Source of the DNA: Aphodovivens sp036306585
GTDB taxonomy: Bacteria; Actinomycetota; Coriobacteriia; Coriobacteriales; Eggerthellaceae
NCBI GenBank assembly: GCA_036306585.1
Contig: JAXJZF010000002.1
Span: 248,001-312,000, forward strand
Direction of reading: 5' to 3'
DNA: 64,000 nucleotides
In this document: in pieces, positions 44,696-53,315 of the stretch
How the letters are laid out: every line of letters begins with the position of its first letter
Numbering within the stretch: the first letter of the stretch is position 1
Position numbers and translations under genes: made by a program
The notes under the pieces: model-generated
Told to the model about the DNA's origin: nothing
Database searches by the model: none
What the model saw: the letters and a program-made list of their open reading frames with translations, nothing else

Positions 44696-46264
44696 ATGCC
44701 CCTGGAACTGGTGTGGGCGGTCGTCGGCATCGTCATCGGCGCCCTTATCGGCTTCCTAATCTCGCGCTACGTTGCCAATTCATCCACGAAGCGCGCGAAC
44801 CAGGAAGCTCAGGATCTGCTATCCAAAGCGAAATCGGAAGCCGAGAACACGGTGAACGAAGCCGCCCATCAAGCTGAAACGCTTAAACGCGAGGCCGTGA
44901 TCGAAGCCAAAGACGAAGCCCTCAAGCTCAAGCAGGAGATGCAGGCGGAAAACGACGATCGCATGAAAGAGGTCCGCGCAGCTGAGAACCGCATCAACCA
45001 GCGCGAGGAGTCCCTTGATCGCCGCAGCGATTCGCTTGACGCGCGCGAACAGCAGATCTCTTCGCTTCAGGGCGAACTCGATAAACGCTCTAACGAGCTC
45101 GATGAAGCGCACTCGGAAGTCATGCGCCGGCTTGAAGGCGTCGCTGGAATGACGCCTGAACAGGCTAAAACCGAATTGTTGGACACGCTGAAGGATGAAG
45201 TCACCCATGAGTCCGCTGCTATCATCCGCGATGCAGAGGCTCGCACCAAAGCAGAAGCGGACAAAAAGGCCCGCTCCATCCTGAGCCTCGCCATCCAGCG
45301 TGTGGCAGCTGACCACTCCGCCGAGATAACGGTGTCCACCATCCATATTCCTTCAGATGACCTGAAGGGCCGCATCATCGGACGCGAGGGCCGCAACATC
45401 CGCTCCTTCGAACAGCTCACTGGCACCAACCTGATCATCGACGACACGCCGGAGTGCGTTACCATCTCGTGCTTTGATCCGGTCCGTCGTGAAATCGGCC
45501 GTGTTACCATGGAGAACCTCATTGCCGACGGTCGCATCCATCCGGCGCGCATCGAGGAGATGTTCAAGAAGGCCGAAAAACTCGTGAACCAACGAGTCCA
45601 GGAGGCGGGCGAGCAGGCTTCGTTCGACACGGGCATTCACGACCTCCATCCCGAGATCGTCCACACGCTCGGTCGGCTGCGTTACCGCACTTCATATGGT
45701 CAAAACGTGCTGAACCATTCGCTCGAAGTCGCCTACCTCGCAGGGGTTATGGCCTCCGAGCTCGGCCTCGACCCAGTTCCCGCCAAGCGTGCCGGCCTGT
45801 TGCATGACCTTGGCAAGGCCGTCGACCACGAAGTCGAGGGCAGCCACGCCGTCATCGGTGCAGACCTCGCCCGTCGCTTCGGAGAGCGTCCCGAAATCGT
45901 CCACGCCATCGAAGCGCATCATAACGATGTCGAGCCGGAAAGCGTTCTTGACGTGCTTGTTCAAGCAGCTGATGCTGTATCTGCTGCTCGTCCGGGCGCA
46001 CGTAAGGAAACACTCGATGCTTACGTCAAGCGTTTGGAGAAGCTTGAGGAGATCGCGAACTCCTACAAAGGCGTCGAACGCACCTACGCAATCCAGGCAG
46101 GCCGTGAAGTGCGAGTCATGGTCGAACCCGATAAGGTCGATGAAGCAGCAACGGTCGTGCTGGCCCACGACATCGCCCACCGCATCGAGAACGAGATGCA
46201 GTATCCCGGGCAAGTCAAAGTTGTTGTCATTCGCGAAAGCCGCGCTGTGGGCATCGCAAAGTAA
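44696..46264 (+). CDS. rny: Ribonuclease Y
   Basis: Membrane-anchored endoribonuclease that starts mRNA decay. 522 residues: N-terminal transmembrane helix (VWAVVGIVIGALIGFLI), a coiled coil to about residue 200, KH domain (DDLKGRIIGREGRNIRSFEQ) and an HD domain with LLHDLGKAVDHE near residue 369 and EAHHNDVEPES. A strong AAGGAGG gives the start. The 260-bp gap upstream contains AT-rich sequence and no gene. It starts the rny-GHKL-spoVS-miaB-miaA-dapF run. Confidence 0.97.
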   Translation: MPLELVWAVVGIVIGALIGFLISRYVANSSTKRANQEAQDLLSKAKSEAENTVNEAAHQAETLKREAVIEAKDEALKLKQEMQAENDDRMKEVRAAENRINQREESLDRRSDSLDAREQQISSLQGELDKRSNELDEAHSEVMRRLEGVAGMTPEQAKTELLDTLKDEVTHESAAIIRDAEARTKAEADKKARSILSLAIQRVAADHSAEITVSTIHIPSDDLKGRIIGREGRNIRSFEQLTGTNLIIDDTPECVTISCFDPVRREIGRVTMENLIADGRIHPARIEEMFKKAEKLVNQRVQEAGEQASFDTGIHDLHPEIVHTLGRLRYRTSYGQNVLNHSLEVAYLAGVMASELGLDPVPAKRAGLLHDLGKAVDHEVEGSHAVIGADLARRFGERPEIVHAIEAHHNDVEPESVLDVLVQAADAVSAARPGARKETLDAYVKRLEKLEEIANSYKGVERTYAIQAGREVRVMVEPDKVDEAATVVLAHDIAHRIENEMQYPGQVKVVVIRESRAVGIAK

Positions 46265-46269
46265 TCGTT

Positions 46270-47361
46270 GTGGAAAACCGCGACCTAAAAGATTTCATCG
46301 AAACGGCGAGCAGTGTCTCGCCGTTTCGCGTTGAGAATGACTTCGGCGGCGGATACGTCCGTTTGCGCAGCGAAGAAGCCGAACGACGTCAGGCCATCCA
46401 TGATATCCGCTCATCGGAAGACGTCGTAATCGAAGCGCTGCGCAATTCGCGCGATGCACACGCGCACTCGATTTTCCTTGCTGTCTCCAAAGAGGGGGAT
46501 GAGAGGAAAATCCTCCTCATCGATGACGGTGACGGTGTGCCTCCTTACATGCACAAGCATATTTTCGAGCCGCGCGTCACTTCGAAACTTGATTCAGCGC
46601 ATCTGGATAAATGGGGGGTTCACGGAAGAGGCATGGCACTGTACTCCATCTCCGTGAACTGCAAGCAAGCGCGTATCGCCGCTTCTGATCAGGGCCTTGG
46701 AGCGGCGTTTGAATTCGTCGTATCCACGTCATCATTGGGAGAAAAGGCCGACCAATCTACATTTCCCACCTTCGAGCTCACGGATACCGGTAAAGTGCAG
46801 GTGCGCGGGCCTAAGAACATCCTACGCACCGCATGCGAATTCGCCGTCGATTCCGCAGATACCTGCACCGTGTATTTCGGGAGTCCCGGCGAAATCGCTG
46901 CAACCTTATACATATTTTCGCTTGCCACTTTGCCGGCGGTTGTGCGGGCATTCGGCGATGATCCTGAAAGCCTTCCGGTCTGTAAAAGGCTGGGGCTCGC
47001 TTCCGACCCCGCTTCGTTTCGCTTCCTTGCCTCGAATCTAGGCTTTTCGTTATCGGAACGGACCTGCAGGAGGGTACTCGACGGCCAGATCGCGCCCGTC
47101 GAACCGTTGACCGCGCGCATAGAGATCAAAGGGATGCCTTCCAGCGACCGAAAGCCTAGACGACAGAAAAAGAGTCGGCTCAAAGCCTTGGATGCACGAG
47201 GCTTGAGCATTGAAACGAACGATCTTGCCTCATTCAAATCCGCAGTGAAGCAGGCCTATGGCGACCTTGCGCGCGATTACTATCTCATTGCCGATGTGGA
47301 GCCGGAAGTTGTCGTTCGCAAAGATCGCATCGTTGTGTCAATTCCTGTCGAAAAGATCTAA
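46270..47361 (+). CDS. GHKL-superfamily ATPase of unknown function
   Basis: 363 residues from a GTG 5 nt behind rny. The first half shows the Bergerat ATP fold: N-box VIEALRNSRDAHAHSI (near 55-70), G1 LLIDDGDGVPP (near 83-93) and G2 WGVHGRGMALYSI (near 115-127). IFEPRVTSK lies between. The second half has no known domain and contains a basic patch (SSDRKPRRQKKSRLKAL). There is no sensor, HisKA or response domain, so it is not an ordinary histidine kinase; the SK and HGRG motifs recall MutL/histidine-kinase variants. Position between rny and spoVS suggests a shared process, but the function is not known. Confidence 0.85.
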   Translation: MENRDLKDFIETASSVSPFRVENDFGGGYVRLRSEEAERRQAIHDIRSSEDVVIEALRNSRDAHAHSIFLAVSKEGDERKILLIDDGDGVPPYMHKHIFEPRVTSKLDSAHLDKWGVHGRGMALYSISVNCKQARIAASDQGLGAAFEFVVSTSSLGEKADQSTFPTFELTDTGKVQVRGPKNILRTACEFAVDSADTCTVYFGSPGEIAATLYIFSLATLPAVVRAFGDDPESLPVCKRLGLASDPASFRFLASNLGFSLSERTCRRVLDGQIAPVEPLTARIEIKGMPSSDRKPRRQKKSRLKALDARGLSIETNDLASFKSAVKQAYGDLARDYYLIADVEPEVVVRKDRIVVSIPVEKI

Positions 47362-47375
47362 CCGACGCGCTTTTG

Positions 47376-47404
47376 TTGCCACCCGTCTCCCAAATGACTA
47401 AAAT
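47376..47404 (+). promoter_or_regulatory. Predicted spoVS promoter
   Basis: TTGCCA (47376-47381), 17 bp, TAAAAT (47399-47404), about 87 bp before spoVS. Confidence 0.6.
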
Positions 47405-47490
47405 AGCGTCAGCGTATACGCGGCCATCTGGGCTTACTCATGGCTGCAGACATCCACTACGTAAATGCAGCATTGAGATGAAGGACCATC

Positions 47491-47829
47491 ATGGCAGACA
47501 ACGAGCGCACTCCTTACGGAGGTTGCTTGAAAGTATCCTCCAAATCCTCGCCCGCTTCAGTGGCCGGGGCGATTGCAGGCATGGTGAAAGACGGCGTTTC
47601 AGTCGAACTTCAGGCGGTCGGCGCCGGAGCCGTTAACCAAGCGGTCAAGGCCATAGCTATCTCGCGCGGCTTCCTCTCGCCGGTGGGGATTGAGATTGCC
47701 TGCATCCCATCGTTCGCCGACATAGTCATCGATGGTGAGTATCGCACGGCGATTAGATTTGCCATCGAGCCCCACATTCTGCACGGTGGCTCTGTTTCTC
47801 TCGAAGATGCCGACGACCCTTTGCTTTAG
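47491..47829 (+). CDS. spoVS: Stage V sporulation protein S homologue (Alba-like)
   Basis: 112 residues; the SpoVS core of about 86 residues (LKVSSKSSPASVAGAIAG, AVGAGAVNQAVKAIAISRGF, IACIPSFADIVIDG) plus short tails. SpoVS folds like Alba and may bind nucleic acid; in Bacillus it affects spore coat and septation. Homologues exist in many non-sporulating bacteria. It has its own predicted promoter and sits 30 nt before miaB. Confidence 0.95.
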   Translation: MADNERTPYGGCLKVSSKSSPASVAGAIAGMVKDGVSVELQAVGAGAVNQAVKAIAISRGFLSPVGIEIACIPSFADIVIDGEYRTAIRFAIEPHILHGGSVSLEDADDPLL

Positions 47830-47859
47830 CATTCTATTCCGACACGAAGGAACTATATC

Positions 47860-49287
47860 TTGACGAATTTTGAATCCCCCGCCGAAAGCATTGCCGGCGA
47901 CACCAGTTTCGCACCCACAGCATCGACCTATATGGGGCTGCGTTTTTGCGTGAGGACGTTCGGCTGCCAAATGAACAAGCATGATTCCGAACGCGTGAAC
48001 GGCATGCTCGAATCGCTTGGTGCCGAATGGGTTAAGGACATAGAGTCTGCTGACATCGTCGTTTTCATGACCTGCTGCGTTAGGGAAGCCGCCGACACTC
48101 GGCTCTACGGCCAGGTAGCTTCCATCAAAAATATTCCGCTCAGGCCAGACACCCCTCTCGGTAAGCGCATCATTGCGGTAGGCGGCTGCATCGGTCAACG
48201 CGATGGCCAGAAGCTTCTTGACGAGCTGCCTCACCTCGATGTGGTATTTGGCACGCATAATCTTGCTGCATTGCCCCACTTGCTGTCGAAATCGCTGCAA
48301 GAGGGTTCGCGAAATGTTGAGGTGCTTGATGCATCGGTGGATTTTCCCACCAACCTTCCCATCGATCGAGAACATGAATGGGCGGCATGGTTGCCTATCA
48401 CCATCGGTTGCAACAATTTCTGCACGTATTGCATCGTCCCTTACGTGCGCGGGAGGGAGAAATCCCGTCCCCTCGAGGACATCGTTGCCGAAGCTACGCG
48501 CTATGTGGACGCGGGGGTGAAGGAGATTACGCTTCTCGGTCAGAACGTGAACTCATACGGCCGTGACCTGTATGGCAAGCCCCGCTTCGCCGACGTGCTC
48601 GATGCAATCCAGGAAACTGGTGTGAAGCGCATCCGCTTTGCTACAAGCCATCCAAAGGATCTTACTGACGAGGTGATCGCCAAATTCGGGACGTTGCCTT
48701 CGCTTATGCCCGCGCTCCACCTGCCGGTCCAATCTGGCTCGAACGTTGTATTGAAGGCGATGAACAGACGCTACACTCATGAACACTACCGTGAGCTGGT
48801 GCAGAAGCTGCGCACCGTACGACCAGACATCGCCTTGTCCACTGACATCATCGTTGGTTTCCCGGGGGAGACCGAGCAGGATTTCGAAGATACGTGCCGC
48901 CTAGTCGACGATATCGGCTATCACCAGGTGTTCACGTTCATTTACTCCAAACGGGAGGGTACGCCCGCTGCCTCGATGGTGGATTATACGCCGCATGAGG
49001 TGATCCAACAGCGTTTCGATCGCTTGGTCGATATCGTTCAGGATCATGCCTGGCGCTGCAATCAAACCGATTTGGGAGCCACCGTGGAAGTGCTTGTGGA
49101 GGGCGCTTCCAAACGCGACGTCCGGCTTCTTGCTGGCAAGTCGCCTAAAAATCAGACGGTGCATGCCCCCTTGCCGGAAGGAGTGGATATCGCCGAGCTG
49201 CAAGGCCGTTTCGTCGATGTGAAGATCGACACCGCCAAAACCTGGTATCTTTCTGGCACCGTGGTGGATGGATCGCTGCATGACTAG
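47860..49287 (+). CDS. miaB: tRNA-2-methylthio-N6-dimethylallyladenosine synthase
   Basis: Radical SAM enzyme completing ms2i6A37. 475 residues from a TTG with GAAGGA 8 nt upstream; an ATG at 47932 would give a 451-residue protein with the same domains. MTTase cysteines are in RTFGCQMNKHDS, FMTCCVREAA and VGGCIGQR. The radical SAM motif is in GCNNFCTYCIVPYVRGREKS. A TRAM domain ends the protein. miaA, which makes its substrate, overlaps its 3' end by 8 nt. Confidence 0.96.
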   Translation: MTNFESPAESIAGDTSFAPTASTYMGLRFCVRTFGCQMNKHDSERVNGMLESLGAEWVKDIESADIVVFMTCCVREAADTRLYGQVASIKNIPLRPDTPLGKRIIAVGGCIGQRDGQKLLDELPHLDVVFGTHNLAALPHLLSKSLQEGSRNVEVLDASVDFPTNLPIDREHEWAAWLPITIGCNNFCTYCIVPYVRGREKSRPLEDIVAEATRYVDAGVKEITLLGQNVNSYGRDLYGKPRFADVLDAIQETGVKRIRFATSHPKDLTDEVIAKFGTLPSLMPALHLPVQSGSNVVLKAMNRRYTHEHYRELVQKLRTVRPDIALSTDIIVGFPGETEQDFEDTCRLVDDIGYHQVFTFIYSKREGTPAASMVDYTPHEVIQQRFDRLVDIVQDHAWRCNQTDLGATVEVLVEGASKRDVRLLAGKSPKNQTVHAPLPEGVDIAELQGRFVDVKIDTAKTWYLSGTVVDGSLHD

Positions 49288-50251
49288 TTTGCCCTTCGTC
49301 ATCGTGGTGGTAGGGCCGACCGCATCTGGCAAATCGGATCTGGCGCAACGGATAGGGCTTAAGCTCAATGGGGAAGTGGTAAGCGCTGATTCCATGCAGA
49401 TCTACAAAGGCATGGACATCGGTACGGGGAAGGTCCTGCCCGAGCACCGCATGGTTCCCCATCATGGCTTGGATATCGTAGATCCAGGGCAGCCGTACTC
49501 AGCGGCGCTGTACCAAGACTACGCACGCATTGCTTTCGCGGATATCAGAAGCAGGGGCTGTACGCCCATTCTCTGCGGCGGTACGGGTTTCTATGTACGC
49601 GCCGCAATGGACGATTACCGCTTTCCGGCAGGCGAACAAGTGGGCAACGAAACTCGCGACAGATGCAACGGATATGTAGAGTCCTACGGCGCTACGGCTC
49701 TTTGGGAATTGCTACGGCAGCGGGATCCCGACAGCGCCGCCATCATCCCGTCGGCAGACGTGAAGCGAGTCGTCAGGGCATTCGAGCTGCTGGAGACCGG
49801 CACGACTTACGCTCGGCAGCGTTCGCAGCTGGCCCACATCAAGCAGGTGATCCCTGGGGTCTTCATTGGCCTGAAAGTTGAGCCGTCACTTCTGCGCGAG
49901 CGGATCAATCGACGGGTGGACGGCATGTTTGAGCAAGGGCTCGTGCAAGAAGTGCAGCGTCTGTTAAATGAAGGTTTCAGGGATGGCATCACCTCGCCGC
50001 AGGCAATAGGCTATAAGGAAGTTGTCGCGGCGCTCGATGGCCAGATCTCGCTCGATGAAGCGCGCGCGAAGATCAAGGTCGCCACACATCGTTACGCTAA
50101 ACGCCAGCGCACGTGGTTCCGCAAAGATCGACGCATCTGCGTCATCGATGCCGACGATGGGGATTTTGACCGCATGGAAAAGGAAGCGCTGCGCATCATC
50201 GACGAACGCAGCGACACGTTTGAGCGATCGGGCTCGATGCTCGACGCATGA
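49280..50251 (+). CDS. miaA: tRNA dimethylallyltransferase
   Basis: Transfers dimethylallyl to A37 of tRNAs reading UNN codons. 323 residues. P-loop VVGPTASGKSDLA at the N-terminus, then SADSMQIYKGMDIGTGK and GGTGFYVRA; the C-terminal QAIGYKEVV and KRQRTWFRKD are typical. The ATG inside the miaB 3' end is taken; an ATG at 49268 is possible. Confidence 0.96.
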   Translation: MTSLPFVIVVVGPTASGKSDLAQRIGLKLNGEVVSADSMQIYKGMDIGTGKVLPEHRMVPHHGLDIVDPGQPYSAALYQDYARIAFADIRSRGCTPILCGGTGFYVRAAMDDYRFPAGEQVGNETRDRCNGYVESYGATALWELLRQRDPDSAAIIPSADVKRVVRAFELLETGTTYARQRSQLAHIKQVIPGVFIGLKVEPSLLRERINRRVDGMFEQGLVQEVQRLLNEGFRDGITSPQAIGYKEVVAALDGQISLDEARAKIKVATHRYAKRQRTWFRKDRRICVIDADDGDFDRMEKEALRIIDERSDTFERSGSMLDA

Positions 50252-50264
50252 AAGGACACAACCG

Positions 50265-51188
50265 ATGATCGAGTTCGTCAAACTACATGGTCTCGGCAAC
50301 GATTTCGTCGTCATCGACGACTTCAACAAAACGATCGATTTCACGCCCGAAGAAGTTGCGCGTATTTGCGATAGGCACAAGGGCGTCGGAGCCGATGGCG
50401 TCATTCTCGTGCGCCCCTCGGATCGCCCTGATTGCGATGGGTACATGCACTACATTAACTCGGACGGCTCACTAGCGCAGATGTGCGGCAACGGCGTACG
50501 CTGCTTCGCTAAGTTTCTCGTTGACAGCGGGCGCGTGCCAGCTGAAAAGGGCCATCTGATCGCAGACACCCTGGCTGGGCCGAAACCCATCATGTTCGAA
50601 GTGGACCCGCACCAGCACCTCTCACGGGCAACGGTAGACATGGGCGCCCCGTTTCTTGAGCCTGATGTCGTTCCCACGCTGCTGAAGGCAACCAACAGCA
50701 CCGAAGACGGTACGCCGTTCGCAGCCGATGTTCCGGTTGCCTCTCCCTGGGGCGAGTTCTGCTTCACGTGCGTATCGATGGGCAACCCGCATGCTGTAAC
50801 GTTTCTCGACGACTTCTCCATTTTGCCTGATGAAGCGTTCACCGACCCAAACGCAAAATCCCTCGAAACGATGGACGTTGCCAAGGTGGGGGCTTTCTTC
50901 GAGAGCAACCCGGTGTTTCCCGAAAAATCGAACATTGAATTCGTCTCCGTGCAAGCCGACGGTTTGCACATGCGCGTGTACGAACGCGGTTGCGCAGAGA
51001 CCTTGGCGTGTGGTACGGGTGCTTGCGCCGTGAATGTTGCTGCCTCGCTTACCGGACGTGCCGGCAGGGAAAACGATGTCATCCTGCTTGGCGGGACACT
51101 GCATATCACATGGCGCGAAGACGGCCATGTGATGATGACCGGCGCGGCCGAAGAAGCGTTCCGTGGAACGCTGAACATGACCCGATAG
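50265..51188 (+). CDS. dapF: Diaminopimelate epimerase
   Basis: Converts LL- to meso-diaminopimelate for peptidoglycan and lysine. 307 residues. The two catalytic cysteines lie in MCGNGVRCFAKF and ACGTGACAVN; HGLGNDFVVID starts the protein. AAAGGACACAACC precedes the ATG. Confidence 0.97.
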   Translation: MIEFVKLHGLGNDFVVIDDFNKTIDFTPEEVARICDRHKGVGADGVILVRPSDRPDCDGYMHYINSDGSLAQMCGNGVRCFAKFLVDSGRVPAEKGHLIADTLAGPKPIMFEVDPHQHLSRATVDMGAPFLEPDVVPTLLKATNSTEDGTPFAADVPVASPWGEFCFTCVSMGNPHAVTFLDDFSILPDEAFTDPNAKSLETMDVAKVGAFFESNPVFPEKSNIEFVSVQADGLHMRVYERGCAETLACGTGACAVNVAASLTGRAGRENDVILLGGTLHITWREDGHVMMTGAAEEAFRGTLNMTR

Positions 51189-51195
51189 CAACGAA

Positions 51196-51222
51196 TAGCC
51201 CCGCATTTTGCATGCGGGGCTA
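51196..51222 (+). terminator. dapF terminator
   Basis: TAGCCCCGCAT-TTTGC-ATGCGGGGCTA, perfect 11-bp stem 7 nt after dapF. Its last bases run into the hflX -10 region, so the end of one transcript and the start of the next are about 15 bp apart. Confidence 0.75.
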
Positions 51223-51231
51223 TGCTACCAT
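51223..51231 (+). promoter_or_regulatory. Extended -10 of a leaderless hflX transcript
   Basis: TGC-TACCAT (hexamer 51226-51231) ends 7 nt before the hflX ATG; there is no ribosome binding site. Confidence 0.55.
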
Positions 51232-51238
51232 TTCTGAC

Positions 51239-52549
51239 ATGAGCGAATTCGAAGCAGTGGTACAGCACGGTCCTAAGACCGTTTTCGAGCAGAAACGCGA
51301 GCGCGCAGTCCTCGTGGGGGTCGAACGCCCGGATTCCAAATGGCCCGTTAAGTCGTCGTTGGCGGAGCTTCAGCGCCTTGCCGACACGGCAGGTGCCGAC
51401 ACCGTCGCCGTCACCACCCAAAAGCTCACGGCATTAAACCCTCGCACCTTCGTCGGTACCGGTAAAGCCGAGGAGATTGCGCAGTTAGCTCGTTCCTTTG
51501 CTGCCGATGTCGTTATCTTCGACGATGAGCTTACGCCCTCTCAGCAGGCAAATCTCGAGAAGATCGTCGATCGAGATGTGAAGGTGATCGACCGCACAGC
51601 CCTCATTTTGGATATCTTCGCCCTGCATGCTACCAGCCGGGAGGGTCTCCTGCAGGTTCGGTTGGCTCAGAATCAGTACCTCTACCCCCGCTTGCGCGGC
51701 ATGTGGGCGCATCTTGCTTCCAACCGCATGGGTGGCGGCGTCGGGTCCCGCTTCGGTGAGGGCGAAAGCCAGCTTGAAGTCGACCGCCGCATGGTGCGCA
51801 AGCGCATCACCTCCATTAGGCGAGAACTAGATCACTTGAGTTCCGTGCGCTCATTGCAACGCGAAAGCCGTTTCTCCAGCGGCATGTTCAAGGTTGCGTT
51901 GGCCGGCTACACCAACGCCGGAAAATCGAGCCTGCTGAATCGTCTTACCGATGCGGGCGTGATCAGCTACGACAAGCTGTTCGCCACCCTCGATTCCACT
52001 ACACGCCGCTATAAACTGCCCGAAGGCCGTGAGATCACACTGACCGACACGGTCGGATTCATCCGAAAGTTGCCCACGACGTTGGTGGAAGCCTTCAAAT
52101 CAACTTTGGACGAGATTACCGGCTCCGATTTGATCCTGCATGTGGTCGATGCGTCTTCACCCGAATATGACGCGCAGATCCTCGCGGTCAACGAGGTACT
52201 CGATCAAATACATGCCCACGACATCCCCTGCATCAAGGTGTTCAACAAGATAGATGCGTTAGAGGCTGATGAGCGCGTCGGCCTCGAATCACGTCATTCA
52301 CATGACGTGCTCGTTTCCGCCAAAACTGGTGAGGGTGTGGAACATCTGGTGAAACGCATAGAACTCGCCGCATCTGCCAGCGATCTCGCGATGGACGTGT
52401 TGATCCCCTACGATAAGGGAAAGCTCGTTTCCGTTGCACATGAGCGCTGTCGTATCATAACCGAATCCCACATGGAAAAGGGCACTGCCTTATCGATGAT
52501 GGTTCCCTCTGCATACCGCAATATGTTCGCTCCCTACGTGACGGAATAA
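51239..52549 (+). CDS. hflX: Ribosome-splitting GTPase HflX
   Basis: Splits stalled or stressed 70S ribosomes. 436 residues. N-terminal HflX domain (DEVGAELKLT-type region here FVGTGKAEEIAQLARS; LRGMWAHLASNRMGGGVGSR). Glycine-rich linker, then a GTPase with G1 AGYTNAGKSSLLN near residue 222, G3 DTVGFIRKLP and G4 NKID. The longer open frame from 50990 overlaps dapF and is rejected. Confidence 0.96.
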   Translation: MSEFEAVVQHGPKTVFEQKRERAVLVGVERPDSKWPVKSSLAELQRLADTAGADTVAVTTQKLTALNPRTFVGTGKAEEIAQLARSFAADVVIFDDELTPSQQANLEKIVDRDVKVIDRTALILDIFALHATSREGLLQVRLAQNQYLYPRLRGMWAHLASNRMGGGVGSRFGEGESQLEVDRRMVRKRITSIRRELDHLSSVRSLQRESRFSSGMFKVALAGYTNAGKSSLLNRLTDAGVISYDKLFATLDSTTRRYKLPEGREITLTDTVGFIRKLPTTLVEAFKSTLDEITGSDLILHVVDASSPEYDAQILAVNEVLDQIHAHDIPCIKVFNKIDALEADERVGLESRHSHDVLVSAKTGEGVEHLVKRIELAASASDLAMDVLIPYDKGKLVSVAHERCRIITESHMEKGTALSMMVPSAYRNMFAPYVTE

Positions 52550-52565
52550 CGTCGCGGCGCTGCCG

Positions 52566-53204
52566 CTACAATCGACGGAAAACTGCAACCACCTTCCCAG
52601 CAATAGAGCAATTCCTGGTGATGATGGGTTCCATGGATGAGTTTTCCGGTTGAAGCCGTATGTAGTCCTTCTCCTTGTAGAAGCGCTTCACGGTGGCGCC
52701 GTCGTCGATGATGGCGACCACGATGTCTCCGTTGTTGGCGACAGGCTGTTCCTTGACGACGACGTAATCGCCATCGTTGATGCCCGCCTCGATCATTGAA
52801 TCGCCGCGCACAGATAGCATGAACGAAGGCGCATCGCCTACGATGTCGGTCGGCAATGTCATTGTGTCGGTGATGTTCTGTTCCGCCAAGATGGGCGTAC
52901 CAGCCGCAACATTGCCCACCAAAGGAACCTCAACGACACGGCCGAACGAAGGTGCGATGACATTAGGGGTCTCAAGTGACGGATCGAACGGGTGGGAGAG
53001 GGCAATTGAACGGGACTTCATGGGGTCGCGCTTGATGAGCCCCTTCTCTTCAAGCGCTTTGAGGTGCACGTGCACGGTGGAAGGGGATGAGAGTCCCAAA
53101 TGAGCGCAAATCTCTCGGACGGTAGGACCATAGCCTTTTTCGCGGATGCATTCCTCGATGCAATCGAGAACCGCCTGCTGGCGCTTAGTCACCTTTTCGC
53201 TCAT
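52566..53204 (-). CDS. lexA: LexA repressor
   Basis: SOS repressor, inactivated by RecA-stimulated self-cleavage. 212 residues from the ATG at 53204, behind AAAGGATGTG. N-terminal winged helix (QQAVLDCIEECIREKGYGPT, LGLSSPSTVHVHLKALEEKG). Cleavage site A101-G102 in VGNVAAGTP; catalytic S136 (RGDSMIEAG) and K173 (GATVKRFY). The open frame extends 324 nt upstream through the operator region; that part is excluded. Three LexA boxes lie between it and the divergent gene. Confidence 0.98.
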   Translation of the reverse strand: MSEKVTKRQQAVLDCIEECIREKGYGPTVREICAHLGLSSPSTVHVHLKALEEKGLIKRDPMKSRSIALSHPFDPSLETPNVIAPSFGRVVEVPLVGNVAAGTPILAEQNITDTMTLPTDIVGDAPSFMLSVRGDSMIEAGINDGDYVVVKEQPVANNGDIVVAIIDDGATVKRFYKEKDYIRLQPENSSMEPIITRNCSIAGKVVAVFRRL

Positions 53205-53222
53205 GACACATCCTTTCGCCCA

Positions 53223-53234
53223 GAACAAATGTTT
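53223..53234. promoter_or_regulatory. LexA box 1
   Basis: GAAC-AAAT-GTTT, 19 bp upstream of the lexA start; one mismatch to the GAAC-N4-GTTC pattern. Nearest to lexA. Confidence 0.8.
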
Positions 53235-53243
53235 GTTTTTATA

Positions 53244-53272
53244 TTGACAGGAACCTTTGTTCGCTATATTAT
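53244..53272 (+). promoter_or_regulatory. Promoter of the SOS-controlled small gene
   Basis: Consensus TTGACA (53244-53249), 17 bp, TATTAT (53267-53272). LexA box 2 lies inside the spacer and box 3 just downstream, so the strong promoter is tightly repressible. Confidence 0.9.
53251..53262. promoter_or_regulatory. LexA box 2
   Basis: GAAC-CTTT-GTTC, perfect, inside the spacer of the rightward promoter. Its centre is 28 bp from the centres of boxes 1 and 3. Confidence 0.92.
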
Positions 53273-53278
53273 AAACAC

Positions 53279-53290
53279 GAACAAAGGTTC
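53279..53290. promoter_or_regulatory. LexA box 3
   Basis: GAAC-AAAG-GTTC, perfect, near the rightward transcription start. Confidence 0.92.
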
Positions 53291-53315
53291 TACGCAAGAA
53301 GGGCAAGGTGAAAAA

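Noticed and set aside
52565..52572. GCTACAAT just downstream of hflX, pointing into the 3' end of lexA
   Set aside because: No gene or start codon follows in this direction; an antisense transcript is possible but unsupported.
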